In this document: positions 48,412 through 56,421 of the stretch, piece by piece | How the letters are laid out: the number at the start of each line of letters is the position of its first letter | Numbering within the stretch: the first letter of the stretch is position 1 | DNA from: Cytobacillus oceanisediminis | Lineage (GTDB): Bacteria; Bacillota; Bacilli; Bacillales; Cytobacillaceae | Direction: 5' to 3' | DNA: 64,000 nucleotides | NCBI RefSeq assembly: GCF_003182355.1 | Contig: NZ_QGTW01000010.1 | Span: 124,001-188,000 of the forward strand | Program-made: the position numbers and the translations under genes | Notes under the pieces: generated by a model | Seen by the model: only the letters and a program-made list of their open reading frames with translations | What the model was told of the DNA's origin: nothing | The model's database searches: none

Positions 48412-48441
48412 CTGGGGGACTAATTTTATTTAGTCTCCTTT
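48412..48441 (+). terminator. Terminator after the 65-aa gene
   Basis: GGGACTAA / TTAGTCTCC stem with a T-rich tail. It separates the GAF unit from the AlbA_2 unit. Confidence 0.6.
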
Positions 48442-48503
48442 CCTATTTTATCTGTGTTAGGGATGTAACAATGTCTTTTGTTTGAAATTTCGATGGTAAG
48501 TTC

Positions 48504-48519
48504 AAAGGTAAATACCTTT
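48504..48519 (+). promoter_or_regulatory. 16-bp palindrome upstream of the AlbA_2 gene, operator candidate
   Basis: AAAGGTAAATACCTTT is a 7-2-7 palindrome just before a -10-like TAATAAT (48523-48529) and behind a weak -35 (TTCAAA). It lies 35 bases before ATG 48554. The place suits a repressor site. Confidence 0.45.
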
Positions 48520-48553
48520 ACATAATAATGAGACAGGGATTTCGGAGGAGAAC

Positions 48554-49498
48554 ATGGTCAGCACAATCATAAAAGAAGAAGGTTTGGACGTTGAGTATAA
48601 ACTTCATATTAAGGGACTTGATTCAGAGGATTTAGTTGCATTCGCAAATTCTGAACAAGGGGGAGTAATATATATAGGGGTTCAGGAAGAAAGGGACATA
48701 GATGGGAAACAAAAGGGGAAAGTAGTTGGGCATAAAATTAGTGACGGTTTTAAACTGACCATCCTGGATAAGGCACAAAGTTGTATACCGCCCGTCAATA
48801 TTACTGTTGAGACATTAGAAATGGATGGGAAAGACATATATAAAATTAATATCCCCTCTGGAATTTATAAACCTTATTGTACAAAAAGCGGTACCTACAA
48901 AGTAAGAGGGGATGGGCAGAACCATGCCTTAACTCCGAATCAATTACTAAGTATGTTTATGGAGAACGAACGAGAAAAATTCATAGAACGTTTTAAAGAA
49001 GCTACAACTGAATTGGAAGATGTAATGTCACATTTAAAAGTTGAGGTTACAAAGCAGACCTCAATAATCGTTGAAGATATTAAAGAAATGGGAGTGGAAC
49101 TCAAACATCAAATGGAGTTAGTTGGAGACACTGCTGACAATGTTGAAATGAATGCTAGTTCAATTGAGAGCACTGTCGAAGAGATTGACTCAACAACCAC
49201 TGATATCTGGCACTACCTTAAAAGGTCATTATTTCAAATCCCAAAACTTGATTCAAAAATAAATGATTTGATGGATAAATTTGAAGTATCTGATACCTTT
49301 GAAGTTCAACAGTACGTTTTAATAAGAGAAGTTATAAACAACTTTATAACCCCATCAAACGCAAAAAGATATTCTGATGCGCGTTATGCGAAAAAACAAG
49401 TTGACTTACTTAAAGATATTTTTCCTAGTTTTCATAGAGATGAAATTAAGAAAATCTTTATGGAAGTAGTCACAGAGAAGACAAGGAGTAATTTTTAA
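48554..49498 (+). CDS. AlbA_2 (Schlafen-like, AAA-4) domain protein
   Basis: The 314-aa product has an N-terminal AlbA_2 domain (residues about 8-135): GLDVEYKLHIKGLDSEDLVAFANSEQGGVIYIGVQE, KAQSCIPPVNITVETLE, YKPYCTKSGTYKVRGDGQNHALTP. The second half is helical, with a coiled-coil-like stretch (ELEDVMSHLKVEVTKQTSIIVEDIKEMGVELK) and no known fold visible. AlbA_2 proteins act as regulators or nucleic-acid enzymes, and several sit in defence loci. It starts 53 bases before the Shedu gene, so the two may work together. GGAGGAGAA precedes the ATG. Confidence 0.8.
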   Translation: MVSTIIKEEGLDVEYKLHIKGLDSEDLVAFANSEQGGVIYIGVQEERDIDGKQKGKVVGHKISDGFKLTILDKAQSCIPPVNITVETLEMDGKDIYKINIPSGIYKPYCTKSGTYKVRGDGQNHALTPNQLLSMFMENEREKFIERFKEATTELEDVMSHLKVEVTKQTSIIVEDIKEMGVELKHQMELVGDTADNVEMNASSIESTVEEIDSTTTDIWHYLKRSLFQIPKLDSKINDLMDKFEVSDTFEVQQYVLIREVINNFITPSNAKRYSDARYAKKQVDLLKDIFPSFHRDEIKKIFMEVVTEKTRSNF

Positions 49499-49550
49499 AT
49501 TACTGTTAAGTAAATAAGAAGGAATAGAAATACACACAGGCAGGTAAGGT

Positions 49551-50366
49551 ATGAAAATATATAATAGAGACTATCACCAGATAACAGAAGAAGAACGAGA
49601 ATTATGGGAAAGAGTAAAAAGGGATGAAATATGGGCAAGTGATGGTGGGAATTTTCAGATTACAGTCAATAAATGGAGCGAATATCCTAAGGCAGTCAGA
49701 CATTGGCTCAGTCTTTTTCCAAATCATTTTTTAGACCCAATTGATTTGAGAAAAAACGAAAAGCAAATCAACAACATGCTTTATCAATTTACTTCTCTTT
49801 TAGATGAAAGCTCAACAAATGAACAAGCTCTTTTGAGGTATATCAAGGAGCAAAAAGCCTATTATATTGTTGGGTCAATATTCACAGAATTTTCTTTTGG
49901 GCATCATGGAGCATATATTTTCCCTGAATTTCAGATTGGGAATTCATACAAGGTAGATTATTTATTAGTTGGGGAATCTTCTGGAGGATATGAGTTTATA
50001 TTTGTTGAGTTCGAACATCCACATAATAATATTTTCATGAAAGATGGACAATTGGGAGAGGCATTCAGAAAAGGATTAAACCAGTTACAGGACTGGAAAA
50101 TATGGCTTGAAGAATACTTCCCTTCCTTTAGTGAAACCTTTGAGAAAGCAAAATCTAAAAAGAACACTCTTCCCCGTGAATTCTTTAAGATGGATAGCAG
50201 TAGGTATCATTATGTAGTTGTTGCAGGTCGTAGGAGTGATTTTCAACTGAACAGCGAAAAAACGTATAGGATTAAAAGAGAGTATCTTGAACGGAAGATA
50301 CATTTATTGCATTATGACAAATTATTCGAAATGACAAAAAAAGTGATTCAAAGTGGGAATTTTTAA
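49551..50366 (+). CDS. sduA: Shedu-family (DUF4263) nuclease-like protein
   Basis: SduA proteins protect against phage and carry a PD-(D/E)XK-type nuclease domain. The 271-aa product has a helical N-terminal part and a core with FPEFQIGNSYKVDYLLV (E126, D136), EFIFVEFEHPHNNIF (E153, E155), then GLNQLQDWKIWLEEYFP (Q180 region). These correspond to the Shedu block order and to its usual VExExP motif. The first half differs among Shedu proteins and probably serves in target sensing. It lies between the AlbA_2 and KAP genes. Confidence 0.85.
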   Translation: MKIYNRDYHQITEEERELWERVKRDEIWASDGGNFQITVNKWSEYPKAVRHWLSLFPNHFLDPIDLRKNEKQINNMLYQFTSLLDESSTNEQALLRYIKEQKAYYIVGSIFTEFSFGHHGAYIFPEFQIGNSYKVDYLLVGESSGGYEFIFVEFEHPHNNIFMKDGQLGEAFRKGLNQLQDWKIWLEEYFPSFSETFEKAKSKKNTLPREFFKMDSSRYHYVVVAGRRSDFQLNSEKTYRIKREYLERKIHLLHYDKLFEMTKKVIQSGNF

Positions 50367-50465
50367 AATGGATTGATATGCAAAAAGGATGAAGGCACGA
50401 AGGATACAGATAGAACCATAGCATGTCTATGTTATAACTCGAATAAAAGGTTGAGGAGAATTCGA

Positions 50466-52490
50466 ATGAAATATATAGTCGATAGTATTATAAATTATGT
50501 TAAAAAAGAAAACACGAACTATGCCATCCTTTTAAACGGAAAATGGGGAAGCGGCAAGACCTTCTTTTGGGAAAATGATATAAAACCCGCAATTGAGAGC
50601 ACTTTAATAAATGACAGACAACAAAAAACTAATTATATTTCTCTTTATGGCATATCAAGCCTTGAGGAAATTAATAAAAGAATTGTATTGAATGAACTTA
50701 TAACAAAAAACCAAAAGGTTCAGGAATTGGCGGACAGTAAATGGGGTGGGAGAGTTACTGAGTTAGCAAAAATGGGGCTCGGATTAGTCAAGAACCTCGA
50801 TATACCTGTTCTTAAGGAAGTGCTAGAGACCAGTGTGAATTATGAGAATCTTTTAGATTTCACAGATACTGTATTATGTTTTGATGATTTGGAAAGAGCG
50901 AACATAGATATCACAGATATCCTTGGCTATATTAATAATTTTGTAGAACATGACGGAGCAAAAGTGATTATTATTGGCTATGAAGATGAAATAGCAGAAA
51001 AACTGATTCATCGAAATTTAGAGATGAAAATGCTCGTTTCTTCAGTTGTACTGGATAAAGAAGGGGGATTTTCCCAGAATCAAATCCAGCAAAGGGGAAG
51101 CTCCTCCGTTCAGCAAGTTTCATCAAGTGAATTAATTAATGATAAAATGAATTCTTTATTCCATAGAAGCAATGAATATAAGCGAATTAAAGAAAAACTA
51201 ATTGGGAAAACATTAACATTGGAACCAAATACTAATGAGCTCATTGATAGTATTGTTAACCGGGTAGTAGATGAAGATTTAAAAGAATTTCTAACAAAAA
51301 ACCAGGAAAGTATTGTTCGTGTTTTCAAGGATAGTGGTACTGAAAATATTCGAATTCTAAAGCAGGCGCTGGATGATTTTGAATTGATATATCTGAGATA
51401 TAAAGAAGAATATAATGAGTTGGGAGTAGAAGTTCTTTTATCCATTTTGGTCTATACTTTAGCTGTGTCTTTTGAAATTAAATCAGAGCAGGAAGGAAAT
51501 AAAGACCTGGAACTGGCAACTTCCGATACCCTGTTCCTGATTAGTTTTAGCAAAATGAACAAGGACCACAAGGAATCATATATTGAGAGTTTTATCAAGA
51601 AATATTCTTTAGGAACAACGAATCCTCAACAGATTGTGTTCTTCCCCTTTGTAGAGCGACTAGTGCGAAGAGGTATTTTGGATTTAGAACAGTTTGAGGG
51701 TGAAATGCAGGTTATACGTGCAAAAATGGGTCAGGATACGCCATTATATATTCGATTACTTAAAGATGGTTTTTATTACTTGACGAATGAAGAATTTGCC
51801 CAAGCTGTTCCACAAGCTTACGAGAAATTATCCAAAGGCGAAGTACCTTTTGTTTTGTATTTTAACGCATTTAATCTTTTTCGTTATTTTATTGAAAAGG
51901 GATTGATTCAAGAAGATTTAGTGGAAGTAAAAAAAGTATTATTAGACGGTTTAAACATTGCTGCAGAGCGGTCGGAATACTACCCTAATATGGACACTTT
52001 CTTCATTGGCACAAAAATTGAACCAAAAGATGAAGATTTATTGGAATTTAAAGAAAAAATTATTTCCATAAATAAGGTGCTTCAGACGAAATCAGAAGAA
52101 CGGCAAATACAGGAACTAATGACATATCTCGAAACTGATTTTACAAAGTTTTTAAGAGAAATGAGAGAGAGGTACTATTATGTTCCTGTTTTTAATAAGT
52201 ACAGTGTAGATGATTTATTTAATAAAATTATTACCCTTTCCAACCCAGACACTAATACATTCTTAATTCTATTAGAGAAAAGGTATGAGAATATTGGAGA
52301 GAATTTACAATTCAAATTATATTTAGAAAAAGAGCCTTTGAAAGATTTAAAGACAAAAATCGAATCGTTTATCCATGAAAAAGAAGTGACATTGAAAGTT
52401 TCACTGTTAAAGGAATTAATTCAAACCATTGATAAGATGCTTGATATCTTAGAGGAATCGAAACCCAAAGAGGATACAAGCAATACATGA
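50466..52490 (+). CDS. KAP-family P-loop NTPase
   Basis: The 674-aa product has Walker A GKWGSGKT (25-32) and Walker B VLCFDDLERANID (136-148), then VEHDGAKVIIIGYEDE as in KAP/STAND-like NTPases. The middle and C-terminal two thirds are helical with no domain I can name; no membrane helix is obvious, unlike many KAP proteins. I chose ATG 50466 behind GAGGAG; the frame is open further up to 50373. KAP NTPases occur in several defence systems. It may form a unit with the AlbA_2 and Shedu genes (99-base gap). Confidence 0.8.
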   Translation: MKYIVDSIINYVKKENTNYAILLNGKWGSGKTFFWENDIKPAIESTLINDRQQKTNYISLYGISSLEEINKRIVLNELITKNQKVQELADSKWGGRVTELAKMGLGLVKNLDIPVLKEVLETSVNYENLLDFTDTVLCFDDLERANIDITDILGYINNFVEHDGAKVIIIGYEDEIAEKLIHRNLEMKMLVSSVVLDKEGGFSQNQIQQRGSSSVQQVSSSELINDKMNSLFHRSNEYKRIKEKLIGKTLTLEPNTNELIDSIVNRVVDEDLKEFLTKNQESIVRVFKDSGTENIRILKQALDDFELIYLRYKEEYNELGVEVLLSILVYTLAVSFEIKSEQEGNKDLELATSDTLFLISFSKMNKDHKESYIESFIKKYSLGTTNPQQIVFFPFVERLVRRGILDLEQFEGEMQVIRAKMGQDTPLYIRLLKDGFYYLTNEEFAQAVPQAYEKLSKGEVPFVLYFNAFNLFRYFIEKGLIQEDLVEVKKVLLDGLNIAAERSEYYPNMDTFFIGTKIEPKDEDLLEFKEKIISINKVLQTKSEERQIQELMTYLETDFTKFLREMRERYYYVPVFNKYSVDDLFNKIITLSNPDTNTFLILLEKRYENIGENLQFKLYLEKEPLKDLKTKIESFIHEKEVTLKVSLLKELIQTIDKMLDILEESKPKEDTSNT

Positions 52491-52584
52491 AGTGATTCAC
52501 AGAAAAAACTAAAATAAAGGAACTGTGTAAGGAAAATTAATATAAATATTGAAAAAAAAGTCAATATCAAGAAAAAGACATAAC

Positions 52585-52628
52585 GTAAAAAATGACAGGA
52601 AGCTAAACGCTTTACTGTCATTTTTTGC
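52585..52628. terminator. Bidirectional terminator between KAP gene and the small zinc-ribbon-like gene
   Basis: AAAAATGACAG / CTGTCATTTTT stem with flanking T-runs; the two genes converge here. Confidence 0.75.
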
Positions 52629-52632
52629 TTTT

Positions 52633-52890
52633 TTATTTTCGAAGTTTATGCGCAGCTACTAGTGATAAGTCTGTAACAGGGTTATCAGAAACAATAAATG
52701 ATTTTTTATAGTTAGGATATTTATTCACAACTTCTTCGTATGTGCCGGTATCTTTTATAAACTCTGGTTTGAACATGAAACATTTTGCATGTTGAATTTG
52801 TGTTCCAAAAGTATCAGTATGTACCTGGTCTGTTCTTTTAAATGGTATAAGGCATACCACACAATGTGGTTGAATCTTTTCCTTTTTCAT
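52633..52890 (-). CDS. Small C2HC-type protein
   Basis: An 85-aa product (MKKEKIQPHCVVCLIPFKRT and so on) with C10, C13, H34 and C37 in a zinc-finger-like order. I chose ATG 52890 because GGGAGGAGGG is well spaced for it; a start at 52908 lies before that site. It is divergent from the conjugation operon. Function unknown. Confidence 0.6.
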   Translation of the reverse strand: MKKEKIQPHCVVCLIPFKRTDQVHTDTFGTQIQHAKCFMFKPEFIKDTGTYEEVVNKYPNYKKSFIVSDNPVTDLSLVAAHKLRK

Positions 52891-53169
52891 TACTTTCCCT
52901 CCTCCCATATTTACAACATACTATACACGGGAGGGTTTATCTTAAAAAATCAAATAAATACATATTTCTTTCACAATTGCAAAAGGGATGAAGTAATCAA
53001 TGAATGAAGAATTATCTACGATGCAACTATTATATGGCAAGAAAATTGATTTAACAAAAAAATGAATACAAGTACATTAGTTTTATATTGTTCTAAGGTT
53101 TTTTATCACCGAACTTAAGCAGAAGCTTTGAAAAGAAAAAAAATCAAAGAGTAAAAATAGTACAAATGT

Positions 53170-53198
53170 TTGGACTATTTGAGGTTTAATGTTAAAAT
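53170..53198 (+). promoter_or_regulatory. Sigma-A promoter of the conjugation operon
   Basis: TTGGAC (53170-53175), a 17-base spacer and TAAAAT (53193-53198) make a near-consensus promoter just before the 48-aa gene, whose ribosome site GAGGAGGT is at 53214-53221. Confidence 0.7.
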
Positions 53199-53227
53199 AT
53201 TACTATAAATTACGAGGAGGTATTCCA

Positions 53228-53374
53228 ATGAGCAATAAAGATAATGGAAATCATAAAGGACATGATAATCCAAGAAACCCTCATCATCCTGAAAATCCTA
53301 AACCGGATAAGCCAAAGGATAGAGACCCAGACAGAAATCCTCCTGGTGTAGGGAAAGAAAAGAAGTACGGGTGA
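53228..53374 (+). CDS. 48-aa Pro/Asp/Lys-rich peptide ending in glycine, candidate modifier or substrate
   Basis: The 48-residue product, MSNKDNGNHKGHDNPRNPHH then PENPKPDKPKDRDPDRNPPG and the end VGKEKKYG, is hydrophilic and low in complexity. It has no hydrophobic core, so it is probably disordered. It ends in Gly, as proteins that are activated by E1 enzymes do. It is the first gene of the operon with the E2-E1 fusion and JAB protease. It has a strong promoter, an ideal ribosome site 6 bases before ATG 53228, and a terminator right after its stop. I infer that it is made in excess and may be conjugated by the downstream enzyme. It is not ubiquitin-like in sequence. The frame extends upstream to 53189, but without a ribosome site. 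Confidence 0.65.
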   Translation: MSNKDNGNHKGHDNPRNPHHPENPKPDKPKDRDPDRNPPGVGKEKKYG

Positions 53375-53379
53375 AACGC

Positions 53380-53415
53380 ATTCCCTCTTGAGTATTCTCA
53401 AGGGGGAATTTTGTT
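53380..53415 (+). terminator. Leaky terminator between the 48-aa gene and the E2-E1 gene
   Basis: ATTCCCTCTTGAG (53380-53392) and CTCAAGGGGGAAT (53397-53409) form a 13-bp stem with one U-G pair and a TATT loop, followed by TTTGTT. It starts 5 bases after the stop of the peptide gene, so full transcripts should be fewer than short ones. Confidence 0.75.
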
Positions 53416-53432
53416 AGAGAGGGGGATTTGAT

Positions 53433-55157
53433 ATGAACTATCAGACTTGGTTTGAGAGAAGACCTGAATTATTAGAAGAAGAAATTCATTCATTTATAGA
53501 ACAAGATTTGAATTTCCTATTAGATGAGCAGGTAAAAAAGGATATGCGGGGTATTGTTTTTAAAGGAACGGTTGATGTTAATGGTGAAGAAGTCGAGTTG
53601 GAATTAATATATCCTTCTGAATTTCCTTCACAGCGCATTGTAATTAAAGCAAGTGAGAGAAATCTATTCCGCCATCAGAATCCTTTTGAAAAAAACTTAT
53701 GTGTCATTCCACACGACCAATATGGCTGGGATAGCTCCATGACAGGAGCCTTTATGGTAAAACAAGCGATTCGATTGCTCGAAGATATTGAAACAGGTGT
53801 GGAAGCTGTAGAAAAAAATGAAGTTGAATCCCCTGAACCTTGGTCAAACTATCTTCGATTTGAAAACGTGCCATTATTTATAACTGAGCATCTTCCGGAC
53901 TCTCTAGGAGAAACAGGAACATTTACTATAGCTAGGTATTTTGGTCATTACTATGAAAACAAAGAACAAGTTACCTTCCAAGATTATCATTACGTTTTAG
54001 AAGGAATAAAGCAGCTAGGCGAACAGTTTGAACTGCCCAAGACGTTGCCTTTTCAAAGATGGAATAAGCCATTCCCGTTGGAAAATGGATTATGGTTTCA
54101 TTTGAAAGAACCTCCAAACTTCAACATTTATGAACCAAAAGCAGTAGTAGAAGAATTGGGACATATGTATGGTGAAAGCAATAAAGACGTTGCACAATTA
54201 AAAAGTCAAATTAACAAATATAAGTTTGCACAACTGCCTAAAAATAAAAAGGGAAGAGACCAGCTCCCTCCACATTTCGCGTTTATTTTTGATGAGGAAA
54301 ACTACGAGAGAAATCAATACAGGAAAGCATTTATTTGGGGTGTTTATGATTTTAATACAAAAAGCATAAAGTATTCAAAACCACATTACCTTACAAAAGA
54401 TGAGCATTTCAAACGGATTCCAGAATTAACTTCATTAGATAGCAAAAGGGTTCTTATAGCTGGTTTAGGTAGCTTAGGCTCGGCTGTTGCATTGGAATTA
54501 GGGAAAAGTGGGGTTGGCTCCTTGATGTTAATGGATAAGGATATGTTGGACGTTGGAAATTTAGTTCGCCATACTGGAACGATTGATTATGTTGGAATGC
54601 GAAAAACGAAACTCCTTGAGGAACAAATACTGTCTCACTATCCGTTTGCACATGTCGAAAAGTTAGACTACTTTATCGGTCATGATGTAGAAGTGATGGA
54701 GAGAATTTATCAAAAAGTAAGCGAAGTGGATTTAGTCATAAATCTAACGGCTGAAGAAAGTGTCATAAGAATCTTCAATCGTCTAAGCTTGGAGTTGGAC
54801 AAGCCTGTCATTCATGGCTGGATTAGTAATGGTGCATGGGGAGGAAGGGTTCTTAGAACAATACCTATGCAGACTGGCTGTTATCTTTGTGAAAGTGAAC
54901 AGGACGATATTACGGTAGCAAGTTCGCCTATAGAGGAAATATATCCAAGGGGGTGTGGTTTTCCGACTTTTGCTGGTGCATCATTTGATATCTATGGAAT
55001 AGCCACACAAACTGTTCGAATGGCAGTGGATACACTTCTTGAACGAAAGTTGGATTATGACCATATCATTGTACAAAATTACCCTTATCCAAAAGTTGAA
55101 GTGTTTCCTCATAAAAGAGATAAAGATTGTCCGCTTTGCGGGGTTAAAGCAGAATGA
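53433..55157 (+). CDS. E2-E1 fusion protein, Cap2-like
   Basis: A ubiquitin-conjugation-like enzyme with both activities. The 574-aa product has an N-terminal E2-like domain (about 30-125) with VELELIYPSEFPSQ and HQNPFEKNLCVIP, so C90 is the likely E2 cysteine. A linker region follows, then an E1/ThiF domain from about 330 with nucleotide loop VLIAGLGSLGSAVALELGKSG (GxGxxG at 344-349). The zinc cysteines are C483, C486, C566 and C569, and C508 (PRGCGFPT) is the likely E1 cysteine. Size and order match Cap2 of type II CBASS, which conjugates the CD-NTase C terminus. No CD-NTase gene is near. AGAGGGGG precedes ATG 53433. Confidence 0.88.
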   Translation: MNYQTWFERRPELLEEEIHSFIEQDLNFLLDEQVKKDMRGIVFKGTVDVNGEEVELELIYPSEFPSQRIVIKASERNLFRHQNPFEKNLCVIPHDQYGWDSSMTGAFMVKQAIRLLEDIETGVEAVEKNEVESPEPWSNYLRFENVPLFITEHLPDSLGETGTFTIARYFGHYYENKEQVTFQDYHYVLEGIKQLGEQFELPKTLPFQRWNKPFPLENGLWFHLKEPPNFNIYEPKAVVEELGHMYGESNKDVAQLKSQINKYKFAQLPKNKKGRDQLPPHFAFIFDEENYERNQYRKAFIWGVYDFNTKSIKYSKPHYLTKDEHFKRIPELTSLDSKRVLIAGLGSLGSAVALELGKSGVGSLMLMDKDMLDVGNLVRHTGTIDYVGMRKTKLLEEQILSHYPFAHVEKLDYFIGHDVEVMERIYQKVSEVDLVINLTAEESVIRIFNRLSLELDKPVIHGWISNGAWGGRVLRTIPMQTGCYLCESEQDDITVASSPIEEIYPRGCGFPTFAGASFDIYGIATQTVRMAVDTLLERKLDYDHIIVQNYPYPKVEVFPHKRDKDCPLCGVKAE

Positions 55158-55630
55158 ATTTAGAAGACATTTTTATAAAAAGAGATGCATTGTCTTTCAT
55201 TGAAAACGAAGTGAAGAAGACGGACAATGAGGTAGAAACAGGTGGGATATTGATGGGTTATTACACAGTAAAGGATGAGGTTGTGATAACTCATTGTTCT
55301 GGTCCAGGACCAAAAGCAAAACACAGAAAATATTCTGTTACACTTGATAGCGCATATGCACAAAAATTCGTTGATGAAATATACTTACAAACGAACAGGA
55401 ACATAACCTATATAGGCGATTGGCATAGTCACACATTTAATGACCTGACACCGAGCAGAACCGATAAAAAAGAGCTGAATAAAATCGCAAAAAATAGATT
55501 ATCTAGGCTTGAAACGCCAATTATGCTCATCGTGTGCTATGATGACCAACAGCTTTTTAAGAAAAGTTTTTATTATAAGGAGAAAAAAGTGTGCGAATTT
55601 AAGAATTTATATACATTGGATTGTGAATGA
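55154..55630 (+). CDS. JAB/JAMM-domain deconjugase, Cap3-like
   Basis: Zinc isopeptidase-like protein that would remove the conjugate or mature the substrate. The 158-aa product has the full JAMM set: E28 (EVETGGILMG), H91 and H93 (DWHSHTF), S101 and D104 (SRTD). The spacing is HxHx7SxxD. The start overlaps the E2-E1 stop (ATGA), so both are made together. Cap3 of type II CBASS has the same size and role. Confidence 0.9.
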   Translation: MNLEDIFIKRDALSFIENEVKKTDNEVETGGILMGYYTVKDEVVITHCSGPGPKAKHRKYSVTLDSAYAQKFVDEIYLQTNRNITYIGDWHSHTFNDLTPSRTDKKELNKIAKNRLSRLETPIMLIVCYDDQQLFKKSFYYKEKKVCEFKNLYTLDCE

Positions 55631-55658
55631 GCCTTATCGGTGGGTTCATTTTTTTTTG
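55625..55658 (+). terminator. Terminator after the JAB gene
   Basis: AATGAGCC / GGTTCATT stem with one G-U pair, followed by a run of about ten T. It ends the three-gene operon. Confidence 0.75.
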
Positions 55659-55795
55659 TAAATATATGTCTAAAATATGCAATAATGAAAATATATGATT
55701 TTTGGTTACCTAGTGTTCTGCAACTTTCAAAAACTATTAACAAAATAAATTCTACTGTATAAACTCGCGTATGAAGCTTAGATGGAGGCGGTGAA

Positions 55796-56419
55796 ATGAG
55801 CAGTCCGCTTTGGTTTCGGATACAGTTGCTTTTTTCAGCTTATTTTCCTTTATATTTAATATTATTTATTAAATTTGCTGATTTTGAAGCAATCTATTAT
55901 TCATTAAAGTATTGGCGGTTCTTTAAAGAATTTTTCTTTTATGATTTAGACACAATTAAAGGCTTTTTAAGTGTCATGTCCATTGTGCTATTTCTCTACT
56001 CTTTATTTTGTTGTTTTTACATTATACGAGAGATTGTAAAAACTGAACGAAAAAGAATTGGACAATTTTCGATTAACATTAATAATGTAGAATCGAGAGA
56101 TAAGGACGTTTTAGTATATTTAATGACATATGTTTTGCCGCTAGTAAGTTTGAACACCCAAAATATTAAAGAGGTAATAATATTCATCCTACTAATAGTC
56201 TTAATCATGTGGCTTTCTTTATATTCCGACTTATTGTACATCAACCCTTTGCTAACCGCCTTTAAAAGGAGATTGTATGCAGTTGAAACTACAAATGGAA
56301 AGGTAATTGTTATTTCTAGAAAGAAAAACCTTGATTATTACAAAGGAAAAGAACTGATGTGCTATCGATTGGAAGGAAAACAGATACTGATTGATAGCCC
56401 GTCAAGGGAGGGAAGTTAG
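55796..56419 (+). CDS. kwaA: Kiwa membrane protein KwaA
   Basis: The 207-aa product has four hydrophobic segments (about 7-27, 56-78, 105-118 and 125-147) and a soluble C-terminal end of about 50 residues. Size, topology and the place directly before a DUF4868 gene match KwaA, which senses phage attack at the membrane in Kiwa. Sequence similarity alone would be weak, so the call rests partly on the partner. GGAGGCGG precedes the ATG. Confidence 0.78.
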   Translation: MSSPLWFRIQLLFSAYFPLYLILFIKFADFEAIYYSLKYWRFFKEFFFYDLDTIKGFLSVMSIVLFLYSLFCCFYIIREIVKTERKRIGQFSININNVESRDKDVLVYLMTYVLPLVSLNTQNIKEVIIFILLIVLIMWLSLYSDLLYINPLLTAFKRRLYAVETTNGKVIVISRKKNLDYYKGKELMCYRLEGKQILIDSPSREGS

Positions 56420-56421
56420 TT

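Noticed and set aside
53228..55630. Type II CBASS call for the E2-E1/JAB operon
   Set aside because: No CD-NTase and no second-messenger effector is visible nearby, so only the Cap2/Cap3-like pair matches.
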